Of a DNA stretch of 33,244 bases, positions 25,401 to 33,005 are shown piece by piece. The stretch's first letter is position 1. Each line of letters begins with the position of its first letter. The DNA is taken from assembly GCA_937858365.1 (NCBI GenBank), contig CALLYK010000459.1, positions 1 to 33,244 on the forward strand, written 5' to 3'. The notes beneath the pieces were generated by a model. The model saw only the letters and a program-made list of their open reading frames with translations. It had not been told where the DNA came from and did no database searches. A program made the position numbers and the translations under genes. The DNA is from an uncultured Isosphaeraceae bacterium. GTDB taxonomy: Bacteria > Planctomycetota > Planctomycetia > Isosphaerales > Isosphaeraceae.

Positions 25401-26249
25401 GACGCCTTGGGTGAGCTTCCAGTGACACACTCCGCGACCTCTGAGGATGGTCGCTCGCGACTGCTCCCTCTGCGAGCGGTCGCCGAGATCGAGCGGGTCG
25501 ACGGACCGGCGACGATCAAAGGCGAAGCCGGCATGCCCCGGAACTTTGTGAGGCTCAACGTGCGCGGCCGGGACCCGGGCGCCTTCGTGACCGAGGCGAG
25601 GCGCGTGGTCGCTTCGAGCGTTGCCCTTCCTGATGGATACCAGGTCGATTGGGTCGGTCAGTACGAGCACCAACGTCACGCCGCTCGCACGCTCAGCCTG
25701 GTCGTGCCCATCGTCGTCTTGCTGATCGTCGGTCTCCTTTATCTCACATTGAGAGACTGGGCCGACGCGCTGATCTTGGCCTTGGTGGTGCCGGGCGCTC
25801 TGGCGGGCGGGACGATCTGCCAGTGGGTCCTGGGGGCCAAGTTCTCGGTGACGGTCGCGATCGGTACGATCGCCTGTTTCGGCATGGCCACGGGGACGGG
25901 CGTCATCATGTTGATCTACTTGCGCGAAGCGGTGAGGCTGGCCGGAGGCCTGGAAGAGCTGGACGAGGCGGGCTTACGCGCGGCCGTGCTCGACGGCGCG
26001 GTGAAGCGTTTGCGTCCGAAGTTGCTCACCGAAGCCACCACGCTTCTGGGTCTCGTGCCGATGCTCTGGGCCGACGGGATTGGTTCGGAAGTGGTCCGAC
26101 CGATGGCGGCGCCCGTGCTGGGCGGCTTGCTCGTCGCCGACGAGTTCATCGACCTTCTTCTGCCGGTCCTTTTCCATCAGTTCCGCCGTCGGCGGCTGGC
26201 CCGACGAAGGCGACTCGGTGGCGAGCACGCGGGCGATCCACGAGCGTGA
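22422..26249 (+). CDS. cusA: CusA/CzcA-type heavy-metal RND efflux pump with a large insert
   Basis: A 1275-residue inner-membrane proton/metal antiporter, longer than E. coli CusA (about 1047). HME-RND hallmarks: a first helix and APIDAVPDLSENQVIV, EEGVGTEEARRLV, the TM4 motif GLAISIGLLVDSAVVLVEN, MPISVPGMTIEQGT, PGWTNVWTMPIQNRVDMLATG (methionine at the position recalled as a Cu/Ag ligand in CusA) and ATGTGVIMLIYL. About 190 residues (673-863) are inserted between the conserved VREAMAKT region and LDRSVLMPGW; this insert is charged and contains helical stretches. Extra hydrophobic residues lie near 520-585. In CusA an acidic residue in the AAE-type TM stretch aids proton relay; here the site reads ATGTG, as in CzcA-type pumps that also lack it. 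Start overlaps the adaptor stop (ATGA). No outer-membrane CusC homologue is adjacent. Confidence 0.92.
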   Translation: MIDRLIDWSIRHRAWVTVVAGLMALWGLFSLAIAPIDAVPDLSENQVIVHAEWPDHGPGEIDRAVTTPLARAFQGLLGLKALRTSSDPGASSLWLIFEEGVGTEEARRLVDRRLVASRPEMALPEGVEPRLAPNGPATGQVFWYTVEGAGLDLVELRSIQDRLVKPELEKVQGVAEVASVGGMVAEVHVEADPVRMRLYRVSLLAIRDALHAVNAPARAEDLERVDVLNLDGRKVRLGDVATVSPGARPRVGVLEKDGLEVAGGVVLMKHGQDPLALTRRLKEGLRAIAPRLPTGVRVLPAYDRTPLIQGAVGTVRGTIVEAMICASICVLVVIRHARAAFVVAIMPLLSVLTCFGSLEALRLAGLAEVPVNIMSLAGLAISIGLLVDSAVVLVENSLHLLHQRYGDGPIGRDAPLVVAEACRQVGRPITFALLIMLISFLPVFALDGLEGKMFRPLAITKTLAVGASGLLAITLVPALTAWLVRGRARGDESSPIVRGLIEVYRPLLSALLDRPAPLFWLLAAMFILSGVVIGDRRFFLVLLGLGLIVYGGSARTFTSKALGMAALVLLALIAERTIEPLGSEFLAPLDERVVMDMPISVPGMTIEQGTDDLKARNMVLCRFPEVAMVMGKLGRAETSTDPAPLDMIETMVEFHPSEFWPARTLAASFVREAMAKTRERLTALGWVDGGPLAGPDADHEQVHSLFNAQMREYVYQRNRELFRSPGFDERTMRLDGLEAGALRRWREHKRSVDAELRRRAPLLLARITLEGALQASRAAPPDLAEYLRRLGEWRKRQAQTAHHGGTTEGAAMSRMPAVPPGLGPQPRLEALAEGLAEEFARQMVLRPARRDELVGPGGELDRSVLMPGWTNVWTMPIQNRVDMLATGVNTVVGVRVTGPDLNTVVATSERITEVVKGLQGASDVVADPIRGRVMLEVRPRRDRIEGPNADVEVREIEAIAATALRGMVVAQVLDERGPRAVRLRFARATRSDIDALGELPVTHSATSEDGRSRLLPLRAVAEIERVDGPATIKGEAGMPRNFVRLNVRGRDPGAFVTEARRVVASSVALPDGYQVDWVGQYEHQRHAARTLSLVVPIVVLLIVGLLYLTLRDWADALILALVVPGALAGGTICQWVLGAKFSVTVAIGTIACFGMATGTGVIMLIYLREAVRLAGGLEELDEAGLRAAVLDGAVKRLRPKLLTEATTLLGLVPMLWADGIGSEVVRPMAAPVLGGLLVADEFIDLLLPVLFHQFRRRRLARRRRLGGEHAGDPRA

Positions 26250-26377
26250 TGGGCCAATGGCCTTCGCGAATTTGCGCTTGCCGCCGGCCCCTCGTCGGTG
26301 TGCAATTGGCGGAGAAGGGTCTGGGCCGTCTCAGACCGGGGAGACACCGAAGTTCGTCTCATCGTGAGTGTGGCGCG

Positions 26378-28786
26378 ATGCCAGCGAGAAGAGCCAAGTC
26401 CGTTTTGGCACCAGGGAACAGTGGCCCTCCATCCGCGGAGGACCTGGCCGTCTTGCGGGCGTTGGAACGCAAGGTCCTCTGGTTGGCCGTTTGGATGATC
26501 CATGAGGCCAACCACGTTCGGCCCAAACGCGACGGCCTCAAGGTCGGCGGGCACCAAGCATCTTGCGCTTCGCTCGTGACCTTGATGACCGCGCTCTATT
26601 TCCATGTCCTGCGCCCCGGCGACCGGGTGGCCGTGAAGCCCCACGCCAGTCCCGTCTTCCATGCGATCCAGTACTTGCTGGGCCGGCAGGGGCTGGACCA
26701 GCTTCAGCGCTTTCGCGGGTTCGGTGGCGCGCAGTCGTATCCGTCGCGTGTGAAGGACCGAGACGAAGTCGATTTTTCGACGGGCTCGGTCGGGCTGGGC
26801 GTGGCCGTCACCCTTTTCGCCGCTCTGGCTCGCGATTATTTGCGTCTGAAGGGCCTTGTGCCCGATGACATTCAGCCGGGACGGATGATCGCCCTCGCCG
26901 GTGACGCCGAGCTTGACGAAGGGAACGTTTATGAGGCCCTTCTCGAAGGCTGGAAGCACGACGTGCGCGACGTTTGGTGGATCATCGACTACAACCGCCA
27001 AAGCCTGGACAGCATCACATCGGACAACCTCTACGCGCGGTTCGACGCGACCTTTCGCGCGATGGGTTGGGACGTCGTTTCTTTGAAGTACGGCCGGAAA
27101 CTCGAAGCGGCCTTCGAGCGACCCGGCGGCGGGGCCCTGCGTGATTGGATCGACAATTGCCCGAATTCACTCTATTCGGCCCTGGTATTTCGCGGCGGCC
27201 CAGGTTGGCGCGAATACCTCAAGCGAGACCTGGGCAACACCCGAGGCATCACCGCGCTCCTCGACGACCACGACGACTCGGCCCTGCACGCCCTGATGAC
27301 GAACCTGGCCGGACACGACCTGGAAGTGGTCCTCTCCGCGTTCCAGGCTGCCACCTCCGACACGCCCACTTGCTTCATCGCCTACACGATCAAGGGGTAT
27401 GGCCTGCCGATGGCCGGTCATAAAGACAACCACTCGGGTCTGATGACCGTCGAAGAAATGGATGCGTTTCGCCAGGCCCATCGGATCGCGCCCGGCGCCG
27501 AGTATGACCCCTTCTCCACCTTGGACTTGCCCGAGGAGGACATTCAGTCCTTCTTGAAGCGGGTCCCGTTCGTTCAGACGCCCACGCGTCGGCACAGCGC
27601 GGCGCAACTCGTCCTTCCCAAGAGCTTCGAACCGCCTCCGGGCGCGCGAATGTCCACCCAAGATGGGTTCAGCCGGGTCCTTCACGACCTTTCCGGCCGC
27701 GATGATGAATACATCCAACGGATCGTGACCACATCGCCGGACGTCACCGTTTCCACAGGCCTGGGACCGTGGGTCAATCGTCGCGGCGTCTTCGATCGCC
27801 ATGAGCGGGCCGACACGTTTCACTCCCAGTCGATCTTCTCCGCGCAGCGTTGGGAGGTCTCGCCCGGCGGCCAACACATCGAGTTGGGCATCGCCGAAAA
27901 CAACCTGTTTCTCTTACTCGCAGCTCTGGGACTCACAGGCCCGCTCTTCGGTTCGCGTCTCTTGCCGATCGGGACACTTTACGATCCGTTCATTTGTCGT
28001 GGATTGGATTCGTTGATTTATGCATGCGCGCAAGACGCGCGGTTCCTGCTGGTGGGGACGCCTTCCGGCGTGAGTTTGGCGCCGGAAGGGGGCGCTCATC
28101 AATCGATCACGACGCCCCTCATCGGCCTGAGTCAACCGGGCCTTCAGACGTTTGAGCCCGCCTATGTGGACGAGTTGGCCGTGGTGCTCCCTTGGGCCTT
28201 GAATCACTTGCAAGAGGCCCACGGCGGTTCGGTCTATCTGCGTCTTTCCACGCGGCCGTTGGAGCAACCCCGGCGCGTCTTCTCGACCGAGGAACGCGAG
28301 GCGATCGTCCAGGGGGCCTACTGGCTGGTCCCTCCCCGTCAAGGTGCGGACCTCGCGGTCGTGGCGATGGGTGTGGTCTTGCCGGAAGCGATCGAGGCCC
28401 ACGCGATGATTCAGGAAGACCTGCCGGGCGTGGGTTTGCTTGTCGTGACCTCACCAAGCCGTCTGCACGCCGCTTGGAGAAACGGGCAGAGGCAAAGCGG
28501 TGACTCGCACGTCGAGGGGCTGCTTTCGGGTCTCGCCCCAGGTGCGACACTGGTCACCGTCTTGGACGGCCATCCGGCGGCCTTGTCGTGGTTGGGGGCC
28601 GTTCGTGGCCATCGCGTGGTCTCGCTCGGCGTGGAGCGATTCGGGCAGTCCGGAGACGTACCCGACCTCTACCATGCGTTTGGCCTCGACAGCGAAGCGA
28701 TCGTCGGGGCCGTGGCGCGGGCCTGTCTCGACATGGCGTCGTCGCGGGACGCGGACTCGACCCGTCAGTCGTGCCCTTCCATCTGA
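26378..28786 (+). CDS. Homodimeric-type pyruvate dehydrogenase E1 / transketolase-like TPP enzyme
   Basis: An 802-residue thiamine diphosphate enzyme. The first half has GHQASCASLVTLMTALY and the TPP-binding motif GDAELDEGN (residue 175 onward) ending in IIDYNRQSLDS, which mirrors AceE (GDGEMDE...NCNLQRLDG). IAYTIKGYGLPMAGHKDNH is the AceE-like loop. The second half has GGQHIELGIAENNLFLLLAA and a C-terminal transketolase fold. AceE makes acetyl-CoA with E2 and E3; none of those genes is in the window. Length is below E. coli AceE (887), so a related oxidase or decarboxylase on another 2-oxoacid is possible. ATG 26378 is the first in-frame codon fitting the family start; its ribosome binding site (GTGAG) is weak. 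It starts 128 bases after the pump gene and ends 22 bases inside the convergent TPR gene. Confidence 0.8.
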   Translation: MPARRAKSVLAPGNSGPPSAEDLAVLRALERKVLWLAVWMIHEANHVRPKRDGLKVGGHQASCASLVTLMTALYFHVLRPGDRVAVKPHASPVFHAIQYLLGRQGLDQLQRFRGFGGAQSYPSRVKDRDEVDFSTGSVGLGVAVTLFAALARDYLRLKGLVPDDIQPGRMIALAGDAELDEGNVYEALLEGWKHDVRDVWWIIDYNRQSLDSITSDNLYARFDATFRAMGWDVVSLKYGRKLEAAFERPGGGALRDWIDNCPNSLYSALVFRGGPGWREYLKRDLGNTRGITALLDDHDDSALHALMTNLAGHDLEVVLSAFQAATSDTPTCFIAYTIKGYGLPMAGHKDNHSGLMTVEEMDAFRQAHRIAPGAEYDPFSTLDLPEEDIQSFLKRVPFVQTPTRRHSAAQLVLPKSFEPPPGARMSTQDGFSRVLHDLSGRDDEYIQRIVTTSPDVTVSTGLGPWVNRRGVFDRHERADTFHSQSIFSAQRWEVSPGGQHIELGIAENNLFLLLAALGLTGPLFGSRLLPIGTLYDPFICRGLDSLIYACAQDARFLLVGTPSGVSLAPEGGAHQSITTPLIGLSQPGLQTFEPAYVDELAVVLPWALNHLQEAHGGSVYLRLSTRPLEQPRRVFSTEEREAIVQGAYWLVPPRQGADLAVVAMGVVLPEAIEAHAMIQEDLPGVGLLVVTSPSRLHAAWRNGQRQSGDSHVEGLLSGLAPGATLVTVLDGHPAALSWLGAVRGHRVVSLGVERFGQSGDVPDLYHAFGLDSEAIVGAVARACLDMASSRDADSTRQSCPSI

Positions 28787-29094
28787 TCAAGCAGGCCGCT
28801 GATTTCCGCCTGGGCGTGGTGGTCGCGGACCTTCTTGGCCCTGGCCAGCCCTTGGGTTAGTGCCTTGCGCGCTTCGTCGTGCTCCTCGGTTTCCATGTAC
28901 GACTGGCCGAGTTGCTGGCACGCCGCGACCTCGTCGGGCCGCTCCGCGATCAAGGCGTGAAGGAGGTCCCGTCCTTCAACAATCTCCCCTTCGCGAAGGC
29001 ACTGGACCGCTAAACCATAACGAAGAAAGGGGTCGCCGGGGTCTTCGGCCAGGGCCTGTTCGATCTTGAGGCGTTTCGGCGATTTTTCGGCCAT
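28765..29094 (-). CDS. Small TPR-repeat protein
   Basis: A 109-residue, mostly helical protein with a TPR-like pattern: LRYGLAVQCLREGEIVEGRD, then ACQQLGQSYMETEEHDEAR, then a basic end. The 34-residue periodicity (G.....A....P) fits two to three TPR motifs, which bind protein partners. There is no signal peptide, so it should be cytoplasmic. Its 3' end overlaps the E1 gene by 22 bases tail to tail, so both messages share complementary ends. No terminator is seen between them. The start has no strong ribosome binding site. Confidence 0.78.
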   Translation of the reverse strand: MAEKSPKRLKIEQALAEDPGDPFLRYGLAVQCLREGEIVEGRDLLHALIAERPDEVAACQQLGQSYMETEEHDEARKALTQGLARAKKVRDHHAQAEISGLLDQMEGHD

Positions 29095-29412
29095 GCGTCG
29101 TCACTCTGTGCGCGATCGATAACGGTCTTCGCGACGATCGTCCCAACCGTAAAGGTCGAGCGCCCTCGGTGTCAATCAGCGCGCGGGCCTCGTCGTCGGG
29201 TCTGTTCCGCCCGGTCGCGGCCGGATACCTGTTGTAACGGATAATCGGGAAGAAGCGCCGGGCGGTCTCGGCGCGGTCGCTCGGGGCTGGAAGGCGGCCT
29301 CTTCCCCAACCGATCCTCCAAAGTGTTCCGGGCTGGTCGTTGTCGAGCGCCGTGGGGGCCGACGGCGGTGGCGACCAGTCTCGCCATTGGACCTCGGATT
29401 GGGGAGTCATCC
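29095..29412. other. Divergent intergenic region between the TPR and HtrA-like genes
   Basis: About 318 bases without a credible gene; ORFs here on the minus strand are arginine/proline-rich shadows. It should hold promoters for both divergent genes, but I found no -35/-10 pair with good spacing (GGATAAT near 29239 has no partner). GGGGAG at 29401-29406 is the ribosome binding site used by the protease gene. Confidence 0.45.
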
Positions 29413-30816
29413 GTGCCACTGCCGACGACACGATGGATGAGGTCGCGGAATGTCACGCGGGTCGCGTTGGCCTTGGCCGTCTTGGCCGCGTTCAACGCGT
29501 CCGGACGGGCCGACCAGACCAAGCGCAAGACATGGGCGACCGAGGTCTTCCGCAAGGTGCAACCCAGCGTGGTGAGCATCTCCAGCGAGAAGAAGGCCGC
29601 CTCCACAAGCCGCTGGCCTTTCTCTCCCGAGGAGAACCAGCGTCCTCGCGTGAGCGGCATGGGCACGGGGGTCATTATCGACCAACGCGGCTACATCCTC
29701 ACCAACCAGCACGTGGTCGACAAAGTGACCGGCGTCGAGGTCCACCTCTTCGACAACACGGTGCTGCCGGCCCGCGTGATCCAGCAGGACCCCAAGGCCG
29801 ACGTCGCGATCATCAAGGTGGAAGCCGGTAAACCGCTCACGCCCATCGCGATCGGCACGTCTGCCGACCTGATGATCGGCGAGGACGTGATGACCATCGG
29901 CAACGCGTTCGGCTACGAAGGGACGACCGGCACCGGCATCATCGGTGCCCTGAGTCGCGACGTCGCCCTCGCGGACGACCAGACTTACCGCAACCTCATC
30001 CAGACGAACGCGCCCATCAATCCAGGGAACTCCGGCGGCCCCCTCATCAACGTGGACGGCGAGCTCATCGGCATCAACGTGGCCACACGCTCGGGGGCCC
30101 AGGGGATCGGCTTCGCGATGCCCATCGACGACGTGAAACGAGTGGCCGCCGAACTCTTGAGCACGCGGCGATTGGGCGGGACCTGGCACGGTTTGTCAGG
30201 TGTGGAGACCGTCTTGCCTGGGACCGACCGCCGCTGCCTGGTTGTCACCGAGGTGGCCTCGGGAAGCCCCGCGGAATCGGCCGGGGCACTGCCGGGCGAC
30301 CGCCTTGAACGCCTCGCCAACCTCACCATTAGCAACGCCCTTGACGTCGAGCGGGCACTTCTCGACACCAAGGCCGGCCAACGTCAAGAACTGGTGGTCC
30401 GCCGAGGCACCGAGGAAGTGAAGCTGCCCCTCGAATTGCAGCCGCTCCCCCGGGCCGTGCCCGACGCGAGCGACCAGGTCTTCCGCCTGGTGGGCCTGCG
30501 GGCCACGCCGGTCCGCTCCGAATATGTGACGCCGGTCTCCGACAAGCTCAAGGGCGGCCTTTATGTCCACTCGGTTTCGGCGAACAGCCCGGCGGCCCGC
30601 GCCCAGGTGCAAAAGGGTGACATTCTGGTGGGAATGAGCGTGGGCGACTCCAACTTCGAGACCGTCTTGCCCGACAACGTGCTGTACATCTTGAAGCAAG
30701 CGGAGAAGAAACAGGACCCATCCATCCGCTTTTACTTCATCCGGCGAAACATCCTGCATCTGGGTGAGTTGCCGGTCGCCACGGCGGGCACGGTTGCCAA
30801 CTCGACGACGCGCTGA
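29413..30816 (+). CDS. HtrA/DegP-like serine protease with two PDZ-like domains
   Basis: A 467-residue exported protein. GTG 29413 is chosen as start because GGGGAG lies 6 bases upstream; ATG 29437, eight codons later, has no such site. Both leave a Sec signal peptide (VTRVALALAVLAAFNASGRA). The trypsin-like domain has the triad H100 (TNQHVV), D130 (PKADVAI) and S207 (NPGNSGGP), so it should be active. A first PDZ domain (about 265-340, VVTEVASGSPAESAGALPGD) and a second PDZ-like domain (about 370-445, YVHSVSANSPAARAQVQKGD) follow. HtrA-family proteases degrade or refold damaged envelope proteins under stress. It is followed after 51 bases by the glycerate kinase gene; a shared transcript is possible but no shared function is obvious. 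Confidence 0.9.
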   Translation: MPLPTTRWMRSRNVTRVALALAVLAAFNASGRADQTKRKTWATEVFRKVQPSVVSISSEKKAASTSRWPFSPEENQRPRVSGMGTGVIIDQRGYILTNQHVVDKVTGVEVHLFDNTVLPARVIQQDPKADVAIIKVEAGKPLTPIAIGTSADLMIGEDVMTIGNAFGYEGTTGTGIIGALSRDVALADDQTYRNLIQTNAPINPGNSGGPLINVDGELIGINVATRSGAQGIGFAMPIDDVKRVAAELLSTRRLGGTWHGLSGVETVLPGTDRRCLVVTEVASGSPAESAGALPGDRLERLANLTISNALDVERALLDTKAGQRQELVVRRGTEEVKLPLELQPLPRAVPDASDQVFRLVGLRATPVRSEYVTPVSDKLKGGLYVHSVSANSPAARAQVQKGDILVGMSVGDSNFETVLPDNVLYILKQAEKKQDPSIRFYFIRRNILHLGELPVATAGTVANSTTR

Positions 30817-30867
30817 GCATGATGGATATGCTGGGCCCGACAACGGCCCGGCGGGAAACCTGTCATC

Positions 30868-32025
30868 GTGCGGATCGTGATCGCCCCCGACAAGTTCAAA
30901 GGTTGCCTCGCGGCCGGTGGAGTGGCCGAGGCCATCGCGCGCGGCGTTCGGGCCGCGTGCTCGGGTGCGATCGAAGTCGCAGTGGACCTCGTCCCCATGG
31001 CCGACGGTGGCGAGGGGACCGTTGAGGCCCTCGTCAACGCGACCAGCGGCTCGTTGCGCGAAGCTCGCGTCACCGGGCCGCTCGGCGAGGAACGGCGGGC
31101 AACCTACGGAATGCTCGGCGACGGCAAGACGGCCGTGATCGAGATGGCCGCCGCGTCGGGCCTCGTGCTCGTCCCACCCGCTCAACGCGACCCGATGATC
31201 GCCACCACCCGCGGAACAGGAGAGCTGCTGCTGCACGCGATCGCGGCGGGCGCGACAAACGTCATCCTCGGGATCGGCGGCAGCGCGACGAACGACGGTG
31301 GGGCCGGTTTGGCGCAGGCCCTCGGCTACCGATTGCTCGATCGACAAGGAAACGACCTTACCCCCGGGGGCGGTCCGCTCGCCGACCTGGATCGGATCGA
31401 CGCCTCCAAGGTCTCGCCCCTTCTGAAGTCCGTAAGCGTGCGGGTCGCCTGCGACGTGGACAACCCCCTCTACGGCGAACGAGGCGCCTCGGCTGTCTTC
31501 GGTCCACAAAAAGGGGCGACCCCGGAAATGGTGGCGACCCTCGACCACAACCTGGCCCATTTCGCTCGACTCATCGAGCGCGACCTGGGCCTGAGCGTGG
31601 GCGCCTTACCCGGGGCCGGGGCCGCGGGTGGGCTGGGCGCTGGACTCGTCGCCTTCGCGGCCGGCACGTTGGGACCAGGCATCGACCTCGTCATCGACGC
31701 GGTCGGCCTGGAAAAGAGGCTCCAAGGCGCATCAATGTGCATGACCGGAGAGGGGGCCCTCGACGCCTCCAGCGCCGGTGGAAAAACGGCCGTCGGCGTG
31801 GCACGCGTGGCCAAGCGGCTGGGTGTCCCCACGATCGCGCTCGTCGGTTCGATCGGGACCGGCGCTTCGGCGGTCCTTTCTCAAGGTCTTTGTGCGTATT
31901 TCAGCATTTGCTCGGGACCAATGACCTTGGATGAGTCGATGGGCTGCGCCGCCTCGCTGTTGGAAGGATGCGCCGAGCAAGTGACGCGGGCCTTTCTCGC
32001 GGGTCGAGGCCCCCATGCGACCTGA
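30868..32025 (+). CDS. glxK: Glycerate kinase (GlxK/GarK family)
   Basis: A 385-residue ATP-dependent kinase that phosphorylates glycerate, feeding it into glycolysis or the serine cycle. The N-terminus VRIVIAPDKFKGCLAAGGVAE is the family signature, followed by PMADGGEGTVEALV, MAAASGLVLVP, GGSATNDGGAGLAQALG, DVDNPLYGERGA and TGEGALDASSAGGKT, spread over the full expected length (about 375-385). The start is GTG at 30868, in line with the conserved beginning; no ATG fits. The ribosome binding site is weak (GGGAAA further upstream). The 3' end overlaps the ThiL start by 11 bases. Whether it yields 2- or 3-phosphoglycerate cannot be told from these motifs. Confidence 0.93.
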   Translation: MRIVIAPDKFKGCLAAGGVAEAIARGVRAACSGAIEVAVDLVPMADGGEGTVEALVNATSGSLREARVTGPLGEERRATYGMLGDGKTAVIEMAAASGLVLVPPAQRDPMIATTRGTGELLLHAIAAGATNVILGIGGSATNDGGAGLAQALGYRLLDRQGNDLTPGGGPLADLDRIDASKVSPLLKSVSVRVACDVDNPLYGERGASAVFGPQKGATPEMVATLDHNLAHFARLIERDLGLSVGALPGAGAAGGLGAGLVAFAAGTLGPGIDLVIDAVGLEKRLQGASMCMTGEGALDASSAGGKTAVGVARVAKRLGVPTIALVGSIGTGASAVLSQGLCAYFSICSGPMTLDESMGCAASLLEGCAEQVTRAFLAGRGPHAT

Positions 32026-32782
32026 AAAGCCAGGCGAATTCGACCTCATCGCGGGATTGCGTCGCCGGGCCAAGGCCCACCCGCGCGTTCCCCTGGGCAT
32101 CGGCGACGACTGCGCCTTGATCGCCCCATCGCCCGGTCATGAGGTCCTCGTCACCACAGACATGCTCTTGGATGGCCGCCACTTTCGGCTTCAGGAACAC
32201 GGTCTGGCGAACATCGGTCACAAAGCGCTCGCCGTGAACCTCTCCGACATCGCCGCGATGGCCGGAACACCGATCGCCGCGTTCGTGGCCGTCGCCTTGC
32301 CGCGCGACCGCGCTGTCGAGGTTGCCGAAGGTCTCGAAGAGGGCATGAGGCCCCTCGCCGATCGCTTCGCCGTGTCCTTGGCCGGGGGCGACACCAACGC
32401 ATGGGACGGCCCACTCGTGGTCTGTGTCACCTTGATCGGCGAAGTCGAAAGGACACGGGCCGCGCGGCGCTCGGGTGCGCGACCGGGCGACGTCGTCCTC
32501 GTCACGGGCCCCTTGGGCGGCAGCATTTTGGGCCGCCACCTGCGACCCGAGCCTCGAATCATCGAAGCCCAACGACTCGCCCAGGCCTCGACCATCCACG
32601 CCATGATCGACATCTCCGACGGCCTGGCCGCCGACCTGGGACACGTCCTCGAAGAAAGCGGCGGACTCGGGGCCATCCTCGAAGAAGAGCACATACCCAT
32701 TCATGACGACGCCTTCACGCTCACCGATCGCGACGGTCCCATCGGTCGCGCGATGCAGTCCCTGTTCATCGACTCGCGCTGA
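32015..32782 (+). CDS. thiL: Thiamine-monophosphate kinase, C-terminally truncated
   Basis: ThiL converts thiamine phosphate to thiamine diphosphate with ATP, the cofactor of E1 enzymes such as the one at 26378. Conserved blocks: LGIGDDCALI, TTDMLLDGRHF, KALAVNLSDIAAMAG, SLAGGDTNAW and MIDISDGLAADLGH, then GLGAILEEEHIPIHDDAF. The family is usually about 325 residues; this one stops at 255 with QSLFIDSR in place of the expected HALHDGEDFELL block, and no frame downstream restores it. The break lies between about 32735 and 32790, where composition changes. So either the gene is broken or the assembly joins unrelated DNA. It overlaps the glycerate kinase by 11 bases. Confidence 0.88.
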   Translation: MRPEKPGEFDLIAGLRRRAKAHPRVPLGIGDDCALIAPSPGHEVLVTTDMLLDGRHFRLQEHGLANIGHKALAVNLSDIAAMAGTPIAAFVAVALPRDRAVEVAEGLEEGMRPLADRFAVSLAGGDTNAWDGPLVVCVTLIGEVERTRAARRSGARPGDVVLVTGPLGGSILGRHLRPEPRIIEAQRLAQASTIHAMIDISDGLAADLGHVLEESGGLGAILEEEHIPIHDDAFTLTDRDGPIGRAMQSLFIDSR

Positions 32783-33005
32783 GCCCGGCCCCCGCAACCT
32801 CGTCGGCCGGGTCGAGCGGGACACCGAGCGCGAGGATCGACCACACCGCCTCGAACGCGTGGACCTGGTCCGGGCCGAACGGCGGCTCGATGTCCTCCAC
32901 GTCGTGCCCGAGCGATGAGAGCAGCCGGGACGCGTCGTCGTAGACCGCGAGGACGACGGGGTCGATCTCGTCAGCAGGCACGTCGAGAGTGACCGCGACG
33001 GCGTG
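32766..33005 (-). pseudogene. Fragment of an amidase-family protein, high GC3
   Basis: On the minus strand the residues AVTLDVPADEIDPVVLAVY, then DDASRLLSSLGHDVEDIEPPF and VHAFEAVWSILALGVPLDP, read like the middle part of an amidase-signature (GatA/AmiE-type) protein, where RLL..LGH.VE..PP is common. The fragment stops at a TGA next to the ThiL break and has no sensible beginning: further upstream the frame becomes proline/arginine-rich shadow sequence. Third codon positions are nearly all G or C, higher than in the rest of the window. It is a fragment rather than a working gene. Confidence 0.42.

Noticed and set aside
30834-30855. GGGCC/GGCCC hairpin between the protease and glycerate kinase genes
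   Set aside because: Short 5-bp stem without a T-tract in GC-rich sequence; expected by chance.
30196-31560. Long antisense ORF (454 codons) across the protease and glycerate kinase genes
   Set aside because: It runs across two well-supported genes and their gap, with no recognisable motif.
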